DNA of 64,000 bases, from the NCBI RefSeq assembly GCF_006539165.1, contig NZ_BJMM01000003.1:62001-126000 (forward strand), in the 5' to 3' direction. The position numbers and the translations under genes are program-made. This document shows, one piece after another, positions 16,662 through 25,218 of this stretch. Each line of letters starts with the position of its first letter. The first letter of the stretch is position 1. Origin of the DNA: Streptomyces cacaoi. GTDB lineage: Bacteria; Actinomycetota; Actinomycetes; Streptomycetales; Streptomycetaceae. The notes beneath the pieces were generated by a model. That model worked only from the letters and a program-made list of their open reading frames with translations, ran no database searches and was not told the origin of the DNA.

Positions 16662-17732
16662 TCAGCGACCGGCCGCCGGTTCCGGACAGGCACCGGCCGG
16701 GGACGGCACACGGGCAGCGAGCGGGAGGTGCGGATCGCCGTCCCGGCGGTGGCGGACGGCGGGGCCCGGCTCGGGCAGCGCCAACCGGCCGTCCGCCGCG
16801 CCCACCCGGGCCCGGAACGGCACGGAGTCCTCCGGGCGGGGTCCGGGCGGCGGCCGTTCACCGTCCCGGGCCCGCCGGGCGGAGGCGTCGTAGGTGAGCA
16901 CCACCAGCCCCCAGGCCGTGACGGCGGCGGCCAGGGCGGCCAGCAGCGCGCCGAGCAGCCCGTAGCGGAAGCCCTCGTCCAGCAGCAGGATCCCGGCGAC
17001 GGCGGCCACCACCGGGTTCGCCACCGTCGCGGTGGCCAGCGGGGCGGCCAGGCCGCCGCCCCGGTAGGACGCCTGCGACGCGGCCAGCCCCGCACCGGCG
17101 AAGAGCGCGATCAGCGCGAGCAGCGGCACCGTCCGCGTCAGCGGGGAGTCCGTCCACGTCTGCGCGAATGTCTTGACGAGCACCGAGGCCGCGCCGTACG
17201 CGACCCCGGCCGCGAGGGCCAGCGCGACGCTGCGCAGCGCGCGGGCCCGCCCGGCACCGCCGCCCCCGCGTCCGGTGCGCACCAGCGGGGCGCTGCCGGC
17301 GACCAGCAGGACGACGGCCCCCAGCACGGCGACGGCGAGCACGGCCTGCTGGCCGCCGGTGAGCGCCGTCCGGCCCTGCGCACCCGTCAGCAGCAGGATC
17401 CCGGCCAGCCCGGCGGAGACCAGCGCGATGCCCCGCCAGGCGGCGCCCGTCACCCTGCGGCGCGCCACGGCGGCGCCGAGCGGTGCGGCCAGGACGAGCG
17501 TCAGCACGCCCAGCGGCTGCACGACCGTCAACGGGCCGTAGCCCAGGGCCACCACGTGCAGCAGGGCCCCCGCGCCCTGCAATACGGCGGCCAGCCACCA
17601 GGTGGCGGAGCGCAGCAGGCGCAGCCGGCGGGGCGAGGTCGTCACCGCGAGACGCTCCTGGAGCAGCGCGGCTCCCGCGTAGCTGACAGCGGAGACGACG
17701 GACAGCAGCACCGCGAGGATCAGCGGGGTCAT
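16662..17732 (-). CDS. EamA/DMT-type transporter
   Basis: 356 residues from ATG 17732 (MTPLILAVLLSVVSAVSYAG). About nine to ten hydrophobic helices and two similar halves, the second near VALALAAGVAYGAASVLVK, fit the drug/metabolite transporter superfamily. The last 65 residues are a charged Pro/Arg-rich cytoplasmic tail. Substrate unknown. It is 187 bp upstream of lnt on the same strand but no shared function is evident. Confidence 0.85.
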   Translation of the reverse strand: MTPLILAVLLSVVSAVSYAGAALLQERLAVTTSPRRLRLLRSATWWLAAVLQGAGALLHVVALGYGPLTVVQPLGVLTLVLAAPLGAAVARRRVTGAAWRGIALVSAGLAGILLLTGAQGRTALTGGQQAVLAVAVLGAVVLLVAGSAPLVRTGRGGGGAGRARALRSVALALAAGVAYGAASVLVKTFAQTWTDSPLTRTVPLLALIALFAGAGLAASQASYRGGGLAAPLATATVANPVVAAVAGILLLDEGFRYGLLGALLAALAAAVTAWGLVVLTYDASARRARDGERPPPGPRPEDSVPFRARVGAADGRLALPEPGPAVRHRRDGDPHLPLAARVPSPAGACPEPAAGR

Positions 17733-18081
17733 GTTCCGCCCACCGGGCGCCGGTTCGGTATCGCGTTCATGCCCCCACGATGCTGTGCGCAGGGGCGTCC
17801 CGTCGTCGCCTGCCGGTCCGGTTGTGGAGTACGGCGCAGGTAGTACGCCCAACGGGGCGCGTACGCCTACCAGATGACGCCGAACTCTGTCGAGGGTGCT
17901 GGCCGGAGGCCCGGACGGGGGCTGTCCGGCTGGACACCGGGCGTGCCGTGCCCTTCCCGCGCGGGCCGGGACACGGGTCGCCCCGTCCTTCTCAGGTGCC
18001 ACACGCCGTACGCCCCGGGCGGGTTGGCCCGGGGCGTACGGCGTGCGGTGGTGTGCGCCCGCGCGGTGCGGGCGGCCGGGG
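17733..18081. other. 349-bp intergenic region
   Basis: No gene found. It holds the promoter region of the EamA gene (right of 17732) and, at 18002-18045, the strong terminator of the next minus-strand gene. Short open frames here show no ribosome binding site or family features. Confidence 0.6.
18002..18045 (-). terminator. Very strong intrinsic hairpin
   Basis: A perfect 19-bp stem (CACGCCGTACGCCCCGGGC, 18002-18020, with its exact complement at 18027-18045) and a 6-nt loop. It lies 36 bp past the stop of the 88-residue gene and insulates it from the EamA gene downstream. Confidence 0.85.
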
Positions 18082-18348
18082 TCAGGTGGGGAGCGGGCCC
18101 TCGCCGGAGACCTCGACGGGGCCCCAGCCGCTGCCGAGCAGGGTCACGGTGCCCATCCGGCCGTCCGGCAGCCGCAGTCTGGCGGTGTCGCCTTCGAGTT
18201 CGACCCAGAGCCGCTGCTCTCCCTCCGGGCGGACGGTGCCGGACCATGCCCGCTCGGCGCCGCTCTCCTCGGTGAACAGCGCGACGTCGACGGGGACCTC
18301 GGCGGCCCCGGTCAGCAGCGTTGCCGGGCCGCGGTAGAAGTTCTCCAT
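18082..18348 (-). CDS. Small conserved hypothetical, 88 aa
   Basis: MENFYRGPATLLTGAAEVPV followed by a beta-rich acidic sequence ending LGSGWGPVEVSGEGPLPT. The YRGPATL start resembles DUF4873-type domains sometimes attached to flavin monooxygenases; I am not certain of this match. No membrane segment. A strong terminator follows, which supports a real, independently transcribed gene. It is divergent from the DUF6011-like gene. Confidence 0.7.
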   Translation of the reverse strand: MENFYRGPATLLTGAAEVPVDVALFTEESGAERAWSGTVRPEGEQRLWVELEGDTARLRLPDGRMGTVTLLGSGWGPVEVSGEGPLPT

Positions 18349-18490
18349 GCGGCCAGTGTGGCAGCGTCACCTCGGAAGCGCGTTCCGAGCCGCACGTCGC
18401 GTGTTGGTCCCGGCGGGGCCGTCCGGCGCTGCGGGACCGTCCGCCGGTCTTGGTACGGTTCCCGCCGGATGCGGCGGAAGGGGGCAGCGG

Positions 18491-18760
18491 GTGCGGGACA
18501 CCGGCGGGACGGGGAGCGCGCGCGAAGCGGCGGCGGACGGGTGTGCCGGAAGCCCGGACGGTGTGCGGCAGCCACCGCTGCCCGGCAGCGAACCGCGGGA
18601 AGGGCGCCGGGTGTTGTGCCGCATGTGCGGCAACCCGCTGCGCGACCGCGTCTCCCGCGTCTGGGGGCTCGGTCCCGACTGCCGGCACAAGCTGGCCGTG
18701 CGCACCGCACCGGCCCCGCCGGGACGCCCGGTCGACCAGGAGCCGCTGCCCGGCCTGTGA
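18491..18760 (+). CDS. DUF6011-like zinc-finger small protein
   Basis: 89 residues from GTG 18491, chosen because GAAGGGGG lies 5-12 nt upstream. The only ordered part is CRMCGNPLRDRVSRVWGLGPDC, which matches the DUF6011 pattern CxxCGxxLxxxxSRxxGxGPxC: three Cys in view and a following His (RHKL) could bind one zinc. The rest is Gly/Pro-rich. Function unknown. Confidence 0.7.
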   Translation: MRDTGGTGSAREAAADGCAGSPDGVRQPPLPGSEPREGRRVLCRMCGNPLRDRVSRVWGLGPDCRHKLAVRTAPAPPGRPVDQEPLPGL

Positions 18761-19033
18761 CGCCCGTCCCCGGGGCGGGAACGGGCCCGCCTCCCGCTCG
18801 CTCCGGGTAGGGCCTCGGCCCCGGTGGCGGTTCGTTCCGTGCGGGCTTCCGCGCAGGCTCAGCGCAGGCGAGGCGGGCGCCCGGCTCGGTACCGCGCACG
18901 GTGAGCCGACGGTGACGCTCCGAGAAGCGCGGGTGTGGCCGGGATGGGAAGCGGGCGCGGGCGCCACGTATCCGCGGGGCGTGCCCGGGTACCCGGTTTC
19001 TGTCCTGTCCGCGTACCGGCGAAAGGCAGGCCC

Positions 19034-19393
19034 GTGACCCAGCCGCCCAGCTCACCGCCGCCCGGCGACCGTCCGCGCGGCCGGCACGCCCGCCGCGGCA
19101 CCGAGCCGGTGACCGCACGCAGCGATCTGCCGCTGCGTGCGCTGCTGTCCGGGTTCGGTGTGCCCTTCTTCGCCGCCGCCACGGCCCTGTTCGCGTGGTG
19201 GGCGAGCGTCTCCGACAGCCATACGACGCCGAGCGCGACGCTGCTGACCGTGCTGGCCGTCGTCTGCGGCGTCCTGGCCCTCGGCGCCGCCGTCGACCTG
19301 CTGGTCATCCGCCGCCGGATGCGTCAGGAACGCGAGGAGAGCCCGGAGCCTCACCGGGGCTCCGGGCCGCCGCCCGGCCCGCCGTCGTCCTGA
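19034..19393 (+). CDS. DUF6343-like small membrane protein
   Basis: 119 residues from GTG 19034, with GAAAGG upstream. GTEPVTARSDLPLRALLSGFG is the DUF6343-type motif. Two membrane helices follow (VPFFAAATALFAWWASV and TLLTVLAVVCGVLALGAAVDLL) and then a basic tail RRRMRQER, so both ends probably face the cytoplasm. Function unknown; it converges on uppP. Confidence 0.72.
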   Translation: MTQPPSSPPPGDRPRGRHARRGTEPVTARSDLPLRALLSGFGVPFFAAATALFAWWASVSDSHTTPSATLLTVLAVVCGVLALGAAVDLLVIRRRMRQEREESPEPHRGSGPPPGPPSS

Positions 19394-19483
19394 AGCCGGG
19401 GCCGGGGCAGCGCGGCGGGCGGGAGGCGCCGGGCGTCGGCTCTCCGGTCGGGGGAGTCGGGCCCGGGAGCGGGGCGCTGCCCG

Positions 19484-20356
19484 TCAGCCGACGTGTTCTC
19501 CCGCGTGCGGGCTCAGCACCCCCGCCGCGATCAGGACGAACAGGGCGACGCCGAGCACGATCCGGTAGATCACGAAGGGGAGGAAGCTCCGCGTCGAGAT
19601 CCAGGCCATGAACCAGGTGATCACGGCGTAGGCGACGACGAAGGCGAGCACCGTCGCGAAGATGGTCGGCCCCCAGGCGACATGGCCCTCGCCGATGTCC
19701 GTCAGCTCGTACAGCCCGGAGGCCAGCACGGCGGGCACGGCCAGGAGGAAGGAGTAGCGGGCGGCGGCCTCGCGGCGGTAGCCCATGAACAGGCCGCCGC
19801 TGATGGTCGCGCCGGAGCGGGAGACGCCCGGGATCAGGGCGAGGGCCTGTGCGCACCCGTAGAGCAGTCCGTCCCGGACGGTGAGCTGTTCGAGGGACTT
19901 GCGCTCCCGGCGTGCGCGGTGCCGGCCGCCCCCGCTGTCCCGGGCCGCGAGCCGGTCGGCGATGCCGAGGACGACACCGAGGACGATCAGCGTCGTCGCG
20001 ATGAGCCGCAGATCGCGGAACGGGCCCTCGATCTGGTCCTTGAGGGTGAGGCCGAGGACACCGATGGGCAGCGAGCCGATGAGCACCAGCCAGCCCGTCC
20101 TGGCGTGGTGGTCGTGCCGCGCCCGGCTGCTGTACAGCGAGCGGAACCAGGCGGCCAGGATGCGGCCGATGTCCTTGCGGAAGTAGATGAGCACGGCCGC
20201 CTCGGTGCCGATCTGGGTGACGGCGGTGAAGGCGGCGCCCGGGTCCTGCCAGCCGGCGAAGGCGGCCGTGAGCCGCAGATGCGCGCTGGAGGAGATCGGA
20301 AGGAACTCGGTCAGTCCTTGGACGAGGCCCAGGACGAAGGATTCGAACCAAGACAT
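19484..20356 (-). CDS. uppP: Undecaprenyl-diphosphatase
   Basis: 290 residues from ATG 20356. The two BacA/UppP active-site regions are present: the N-terminal GLTEFLPISSSAHL and the second IPGVSRSGATISGGLFMGY. Multiple membrane helices. The enzyme dephosphorylates undecaprenyl pyrophosphate on the outer face of the membrane, renewing the lipid carrier for peptidoglycan and teichoic acid. Its first 46 bp lie inside the 3' end of the TVP38 gene on the same strand, so expression is coupled. A much longer open frame continues upstream but is only the empty frame behind its neighbours. Confidence 0.95.
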   Translation of the reverse strand: MSWFESFVLGLVQGLTEFLPISSSAHLRLTAAFAGWQDPGAAFTAVTQIGTEAAVLIYFRKDIGRILAAWFRSLYSSRARHDHHARTGWLVLIGSLPIGVLGLTLKDQIEGPFRDLRLIATTLIVLGVVLGIADRLAARDSGGGRHRARRERKSLEQLTVRDGLLYGCAQALALIPGVSRSGATISGGLFMGYRREAAARYSFLLAVPAVLASGLYELTDIGEGHVAWGPTIFATVLAFVVAYAVITWFMAWISTRSFLPFVIYRIVLGVALFVLIAAGVLSPHAGEHVG

Positions 20357-21399
20357 GTGCGACTGTGCTCGTCCCTGTCGTGGTGGTCGGGGCGGAGGTG
20401 GCCCGTGCGGTGCGGGGGTGTCCCGTGTCCGGGGTGACCAGTGCGTCCGGCGTGACCGGTGGGACCGAGGGGGCGGTCGGCGGGGTGAGTGGCGGGGCGC
20501 TCGGCAGGGTGATCGGCGTCGGCCGGGTCGGTGCGGCCGGACAGCCGGCGCAGGCCGTGCGGCGGCGCGGTGCGCGGCGTACTGGCGTCCGGCGCGCTCG
20601 CGGTGCTCCCGGCGCTCGCGGTGCTCACGGCGTCGGCATGGGCAGCGGTGCCGGCGGCGGCTTCGGGTGTGCCGCCGCCGCGCAGATGGGCGCGCTTGCG
20701 CCAGGCGAGCACCGCGCCGCCCAGCCCGGACAGCGCGATGAACGCGAACGAGGCCAGGAAGACCGGGGAGGTGGGTGAGCCCGCGCTGCTGCCGGCGACG
20801 ACATAGGCACCCGTGTTGGGCAGCGAACCGAGCGCCGTGGCCGAGAGGAACGCCGACCAGCGCATCCGGGAGACCGCGGCGCCGTAGTTGGAGGCCGCGA
20901 ACGGCACACCGGGCATCAGCCGGATCAGCAGCATCGAACGGAAGCCGTGCCGGCTCAGCTGCCGGTCGGCCGCGGCCAGCCACCGGGTGCGCAGCAGCGG
21001 CCGCAGCGCGTCCTGCCCGAGCACACGCCCCAGCCCGAAGGCCGCGCCCGCGCCGATGACCGTGCCCGCTGTCGCCGCCAGCGTCCCGGTCTGGGCGCCG
21101 AACAGGGCACCGGCCGCGACGTTGAGGACCGGGCGGGGCACGAACGCGGTCGTGCACAGCCCATAGGCGACGGCGAACAGCACGGCGGCCGTCCCGCCGG
21201 ACAGTTGCGGGGGCCAGCCGTGCGCGAGGAACCGCTGCGGCTCGTACAGCAGCACGCCCGTGGCGGCCGAGCACAGCAGGACGAGGAGCAGAGCGAACCG
21301 GGACCAGGGGGACAGCAGTATCCGGACGAGACGTCCGGGGAGTCCGTCTGGCTGCGTGGCGGGGACGGGCACGTGGGGAGCGTAACCGACGAAGCGCAC
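20311..21399 (-). CDS. TVP38/TMEM64 (DedA superfamily) membrane protein
   Basis: 362 residues from GTG 21399, with GGAGG upstream. Helices include FALLLVLLCSAATGVLL and GTAAVLFAVAYGLCTTAFVP. The hallmark of the family is clear: AFVPRPVLNVAAGALFG and RLMPGVPFAASNYGAA. The last 115 residues are a disordered Ser/Ala/Pro/His-rich tail that runs over the uppP ribosome binding site and start codon. DedA-superfamily proteins include undecaprenyl phosphate flippases (UptA), so pairing with uppP points to lipid carrier recycling. Confidence 0.85.
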   Translation of the reverse strand: MRFVGYAPHVPVPATQPDGLPGRLVRILLSPWSRFALLLVLLCSAATGVLLYEPQRFLAHGWPPQLSGGTAAVLFAVAYGLCTTAFVPRPVLNVAAGALFGAQTGTLAATAGTVIGAGAAFGLGRVLGQDALRPLLRTRWLAAADRQLSRHGFRSMLLIRLMPGVPFAASNYGAAVSRMRWSAFLSATALGSLPNTGAYVVAGSSAGSPTSPVFLASFAFIALSGLGGAVLAWRKRAHLRGGGTPEAAAGTAAHADAVSTASAGSTASAPDASTPRTAPPHGLRRLSGRTDPADADHPAERPATHPADRPLGPTGHAGRTGHPGHGTPPHRTGHLRPDHHDRDEHSRTCLGSNPSSWASSKD

Positions 21400-21865
21400 C
21401 TTCCGCCCTCCGATGGCGGACAGAACGCCCGCACCGCACCGGCTCTCCCGGGTGTTCGCCCGCGGGACACCGGGCCGTCGCCGCCAGGTGGCGCCGTGTG
21501 CGCCCGAGGGCCCGGACGGGCGGTGCGCGGGGCGACGCGCCCGGGGCCGGGCGGCGGCCGAAAAGCAGTCGACGTACGGCTGTTGACCAAGCGATGATCT
21601 GCCGGTGCTCCGGCAGTTCTCCCGACCCGCCCCGGCCGCCCCGCCGGCCGCGCCGCGGGCTGCCGTCCTCCCGGCCCGGTGCGTCTGCCCCGGGCGCGGC
21701 CCCCGTGGGGGCTGCGACCACCCGAGCTGACCCTTCCCGGACAGACCGAGGACCCCGCGGGGAAGGGCAGAGCGATCGCCAGGGGTCCGGTCCACCTCCG
21801 TGCGGCAGCCCGCGCCGCTGTGCGTCCGCGCCCGCACGGTCCCGGTCCGAGGAAGGACACCCACC
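21400..21865. other. 466-bp divergent intergenic region
   Basis: No convincing gene. It must hold promoters for the TVP38-uppP unit (leftward) and the EF-Tu-like gene (rightward). A TTGACC at 21592-21597 has no good -10 at 17 nt on the plus strand; read leftward, TTGGTC and TGCTTT are 17 nt apart and could be a weak promoter for the TVP38 gene. The length leaves room for a long leader or a small RNA, neither of which I can prove. Confidence 0.4.
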
Positions 21866-23020
21866 ATGGCCGACCCGGCGCGCTCCCGCATTCCCGACCA
21901 CCTGCCCCATCTCACCCTCGCGGGACTGGGCCACGCGGGGCACGGCAAGACGACGCTCCTCGCCGCGATCCGGCACGTCCTCGCGGCATCCGGCGGGCAC
22001 GGCCCGCCCCGCCCGTATCCGGAACCCGGCTATACGACCGGCACCCGGCGCTACACCCACCTCGACCCCTCGGGCGCCCCCGGCGCCGCGGCCCGCGTCC
22101 CCGCCGTGGCCAGCCGGCTGGACGGCGCCGTCCTGGTCGTCTCCTCCCTCGACGGCGTACGGCCGCAGACCGTCGAACACGTGGCGCTGGCACGGGGGAT
22201 GGGCGTCGAGCACCTCGTCGTCGCGCTGACGAAGGCCGAGTCGGCGGTGGACGAGCTGAGCGCGCTGGTCGAACTCGACGTGCGTGCGCTGCTGGACGCC
22301 CACGGGTTCGCCGGGCACACGCTGCCGGTCGTCCGGGTGTCCGCCGCCCTGGCGCTGCGGGACGACGCACGCTGGCGCGGCACCGTCGAGGCGCTGCTGG
22401 ACGCGGTCGACACCTATGTGCCGCTGCCCGCACGGGACTTCACCGGCCCGTTCCTGCTGCCCGTGCACCGCGCCGTCCCCGCACCCGGGGGCGTCTGGGC
22501 GGTCGGCACCGTCGAGCGCGGCACGGTCCGGGTGGGCGACCGGCTGTGCGCGCGTCTGCCGGACGGCGACCGGCCGGCCCAGGTCACCGCGATCGAGACC
22601 GGCGGCGTGCCCGTCGCCGAGGCGGCCGCAGGGGAGAGCGCCGCACTCCTGGTGGCGGGGGCGGGGGAGCGGCTGGCCGGCGGTGTCCTCGCGGCACCCG
22701 GCGGCCTCGTCCTCGGACGCCGGCTGACGGCCGCGATCGAGCCGCCCGCACACCGGGGCGGCGCCCGGCCGGTGCGTCCGGCGGCCCGGGTCGCGCTCCA
22801 CGCACGTACCGCGCGGGTGCCCGGGACGCTGCACCTCGGACAGCGCCCCGTCGCGCCCGGCGCCCCGGGGAGCGCACGGGTGCTGCTGGACGCGCCGGTG
22901 CCGCTGCACGCCGGGCTGCGGTTCGTGCTGCGCACCGGCGGCCGGACGCTCGCCGCCGGTACCGTGCGGGACTTCGCACCGCTGCCCGGTCAGGAGTGCC
23001 CGTCGGCACCCGCACAATAG
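21866..23020 (+). CDS. Divergent EF-Tu-like translational GTPase homologue
   Basis: 384 residues from ATG 21866, with GAGGAAGGA as ribosome binding site. It has an EF-Tu-like P-loop GHAGHGKT (22-29) and the domain 2/3 beta-barrels (PFLLPVHRAVPAPGGVWAVG is the EF-Tu domain 2 start). The other GTPase motifs are decayed: the switch II DxPGH motif is missing (SGAPGAAARVP occupies the position) and the NKxD motif is TKAE (122-125). It probably cannot work as a normal elongation factor. From memory, S. coelicolor has a third EF-Tu gene (tuf3); this may be a diverged relative. Followed after 4 bp by a methyltransferase-fold gene. Confidence 0.75.
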   Translation: MADPARSRIPDHLPHLTLAGLGHAGHGKTTLLAAIRHVLAASGGHGPPRPYPEPGYTTGTRRYTHLDPSGAPGAAARVPAVASRLDGAVLVVSSLDGVRPQTVEHVALARGMGVEHLVVALTKAESAVDELSALVELDVRALLDAHGFAGHTLPVVRVSAALALRDDARWRGTVEALLDAVDTYVPLPARDFTGPFLLPVHRAVPAPGGVWAVGTVERGTVRVGDRLCARLPDGDRPAQVTAIETGGVPVAEAAAGESAALLVAGAGERLAGGVLAAPGGLVLGRRLTAAIEPPAHRGGARPVRPAARVALHARTARVPGTLHLGQRPVAPGAPGSARVLLDAPVPLHAGLRFVLRTGGRTLAAGTVRDFAPLPGQECPSAPAQ

Positions 23021-23024
23021 AACG

Positions 23025-23882
23025 GTGAACGACCTGGACGAGGACCCGATTCCCGTGACCCGCACCGTCGACAGCGGCACGGCCCGGCTGCTCCCGGACA
23101 TCGACCGGGAGCGCGCCTGGCTGCTGACCATCGACGGCTCACCGCAGTCGTACGTCGACCTGGACGACCCCCGGCATCTGGAGTTCGAGTACGCCCGCCG
23201 CGTCGGCCACCTCCTGGACCTCGTCGCCGAGCCCGGCGCCCCGCTCCGGCTGCTGCACCTGGGCGCCGGCGCGCTGACGCTGCCGCGCTACGCCGCCGCG
23301 ACGCGCCCCGGCTCCCGCCAGCACGTCGTCGACCTGGACGCCGCGCTGCTCGAACTCGTCGAGGAACACCTGCCGTTGCCCGCCGGGTCCGGGATCACGA
23401 TGGCCGCCGGCGACGCCCGCGCCGCCCTGGAGGCCGCGGCGCCCGCCGGGGCCGACGTGCTGATCAGCGACGTCTACGCGGGCTCCCAGGTGCCCGCGCA
23501 TCTGACGACGCTGCCCTACGCCCGCGCCGCCGACCGTGCGCTGCGGCCCGGCGGCGTCTATGCGGCCAACCTCGCCGACGCCGCGCCCCTGCGCTTTCTG
23601 GCCTGCCAACTGGCCACGTTCGGCGCGGTCTTCCGGTGGCTCGCGCTCGTCGCGGAACCCGCCGTGCTGCGCGGCCGCCGGTTCGGCAACATCGTGCTGC
23701 TGGCCTCGCAGCACGAGATGCCGCTGCGGGAGCTGGCCCGCCGCTGCGCCGGCGACCCCTTTCCCGCGCGGGTCGTGCACGGCCCCCGGCTGGAGCGGCT
23801 GGCCGGGCAGGCGCGCCCCGTCGACGACGGGGACCCGGTGCCCTCGCCGGAACCGCCGGACGGCGCCTTCAGCATCGGCTGA
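23025..23882 (+). CDS. Spermidine-synthase-like methyltransferase-fold protein
   Basis: 285 residues from GTG 23025. LRLLHLGAGALTLPRYAAAT is the nucleotide-binding motif I, VVDLDAALLELVEEHL is motif II, and ADVLISDVYAGSQVPAHL matches the spermidine synthase D(V/A)xxG region. The actinobacterial branch often lacks proven polyamine synthase activity; it keeps the Asp pair but the decarboxylated-SAM pocket cannot be judged here. Only 4 bp separate it from the EF-Tu-like gene, so they are likely cotranscribed. The 3' end of the coding region forms one arm of a terminator. Confidence 0.82.
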   Translation: MNDLDEDPIPVTRTVDSGTARLLPDIDRERAWLLTIDGSPQSYVDLDDPRHLEFEYARRVGHLLDLVAEPGAPLRLLHLGAGALTLPRYAAATRPGSRQHVVDLDAALLELVEEHLPLPAGSGITMAAGDARAALEAAAPAGADVLISDVYAGSQVPAHLTTLPYARAADRALRPGGVYAANLADAAPLRFLACQLATFGAVFRWLALVAEPAVLRGRRFGNIVLLASQHEMPLRELARRCAGDPFPARVVHGPRLERLAGQARPVDDGDPVPSPEPPDGAFSIG

Positions 23883-23894
23883 GGCGCCGTCCGG
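23856..23894. terminator. Bidirectional hairpin between convergent genes
   Basis: CCGGACGGCGCC (23856-23867) pairs perfectly with GGCGCCGTCCGG (23883-23894) across a 15-nt loop. The left arm is inside the coding sequence of the methyltransferase-fold gene. Confidence 0.75.
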
Positions 23895-23924
23895 GCCGGT
23901 GCGGGCGGTGCGGGCGGTACGCGG

Positions 23925-25070
23925 TCAGCCGCGCGGCTCGTCCGCGCCGCCCGGCGCCTCGTAGTTGCGCAGGCTGCCGAGCATCTTCTTGATGGTGGCG
24001 TCCGGCACCTCGTCCTTGACGCCGGCGTCGGTGTAGAACACCCAGATCGCCAGGTCGCCGTTGGAGTTGATCCACGAGGCGGTGACGACCTTGCCGGCGC
24101 CGGGGGAGCACTTGTCGTCCTTCGGCGCCCCGGTGATCGTCGCGGCGGCCGTGTGCCCCTTGATGCCGTGGTCGTTGTGGAACGGCTTGGGCGGGGTCTC
24201 CTTCAGGGTGCCCTTCTGCTTCTGGTCGTAGCCGGCCAGTGCGAAGTTGGCCGCCGCGAGCTTGGCGGCCTCCTTGGTGTCCTTCGAGCCCTTGGCGCCC
24301 TTGGTGCCGACGGCGGCCCGGCTGCTGCTCTTGCACCAGTCCTTCTTGTAGTAGGCCGGTGCCGACATGGCGACCAGGACCTTGCCCTTGTCGTCCTCGA
24401 AGCCGGTGATGACGCTGTCCCGCTGGACCTCCCAGTCCTTGGTCTTGGGAACGTCGAACGCCGAGTACCACTTGGGGTTGATGACGGTCTGCCAGCCGGG
24501 CACGACGGGCTTGCCCGGGTCGGCGGAGTCCCCGCCGCCACCGCCGGGGTCCGTCTCCTGCGCGGGCGAGGACTCCCCGCCGGAGCCTTCGCTCGCGGAG
24601 GCGCTGGGCTTGTCGTCCGCCTCGTCGTCCTTCTTGTCGTCGCCGGTGAAGACGAAGACACCGGCGACGGCCGCGGCGGCGACGGCGACAGCGGCCACGC
24701 TCGCGACGATGATGTTCCGCTTCTTGTTGCCGCCGGGGCCCTGCTTGGGGTCCATCGGCGCCTGCGGTCCGCCCGGCATGCTGGCCGGCCCCCACTGCCC
24801 GGACTGACCGGGTCCGCCCGGCTGCGCGTACGGGTTCTGCCCGGTGCCGGGCTGCCCGCCGTAGCCCTGCTCGTTCCCGTAGCCGGGCTGCTGATAGGGG
24901 TTCGGCTGCTGTCCGGGCTGCTGTCCCTGCTGCGGGTACCCCTGCTGCTGGTGCCCCGGCTGCTGGTAGGGGGGCGGTGGGGGCCCGGGCTGCTGGTACC
25001 CGGGCTGCTGATACGGGTTGGGCTGCTGCGGGTTCTGCTCGCCCCCGGGCTGCTGCTGTCCTGGCCACAT
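23925..25070 (-). CDS. Gln/Pro/Gly-rich single-pass membrane protein
   Basis: 381 residues from ATG 25070. The first 130 or so residues repeat Pro/Gln/Tyr/Gly motifs (NPYQQPGYQQPG and similar), a disordered cytoplasmic tail. A helix follows (NIIVASVAAVAVAAAAVAGV) after KKR, then an acidic Ser-rich linker and an outer domain (about 190-381) with WYSAFDVPKTKDWEV, two Cys (WCKSSS, DKCSPG) and TASWINSNGDLAIWVFY. Many Streptomyces proteins share this plan; none has a clear function. The Pro/Gln tail could bind polymers or partner proteins. Confidence 0.8.
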   Translation of the reverse strand: MWPGQQQPGGEQNPQQPNPYQQPGYQQPGPPPPPYQQPGHQQQGYPQQGQQPGQQPNPYQQPGYGNEQGYGGQPGTGQNPYAQPGGPGQSGQWGPASMPGGPQAPMDPKQGPGGNKKRNIIVASVAAVAVAAAAVAGVFVFTGDDKKDDEADDKPSASASEGSGGESSPAQETDPGGGGGDSADPGKPVVPGWQTVINPKWYSAFDVPKTKDWEVQRDSVITGFEDDKGKVLVAMSAPAYYKKDWCKSSSRAAVGTKGAKGSKDTKEAAKLAAANFALAGYDQKQKGTLKETPPKPFHNDHGIKGHTAAATITGAPKDDKCSPGAGKVVTASWINSNGDLAIWVFYTDAGVKDEVPDATIKKMLGSLRNYEAPGGADEPRG

Positions 25071-25193
25071 GGCCGATAACCCTATGGTGCGCGCGGGACC
25101 CGGACCATCTCCGGCCCCGAGATCGGTACGTACCCGCGACAAGAGCGCGGTCGAACGGATACCGGACGTTCTTCCCGGGGCCTGCCGCACGCT

Positions 25194-25212
25194 CGTTACT
25201 GGGTGGTAACGT
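25194..25212 (+). promoter_or_regulatory. Inverted repeat containing a leaderless -10
   Basis: CGTTAC-TGGGTG-GTAACG (25194-25211) is a perfect 6-bp inverted repeat. Its right arm contains TAACGT (25207-25212), a TANNNT -10 that ends 6 nt before the ATG at 25219. A regulator bound here would cover the -10. Confidence 0.5.
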
Positions 25213-25218
25213 CCGGCC

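Noticed and set aside
20339..20349. GGTTCGAATCC on the minus strand, like a tRNA T-loop
   Set aside because: It is in the first codons of uppP (SWFES), and no acceptor or anticodon arms fit around it.
19484..23131. 1215-residue open frame containing uppP
   Set aside because: Only the last 290 codons are uppP; the rest overlays the TVP38 and EF-Tu-like genes out of frame.
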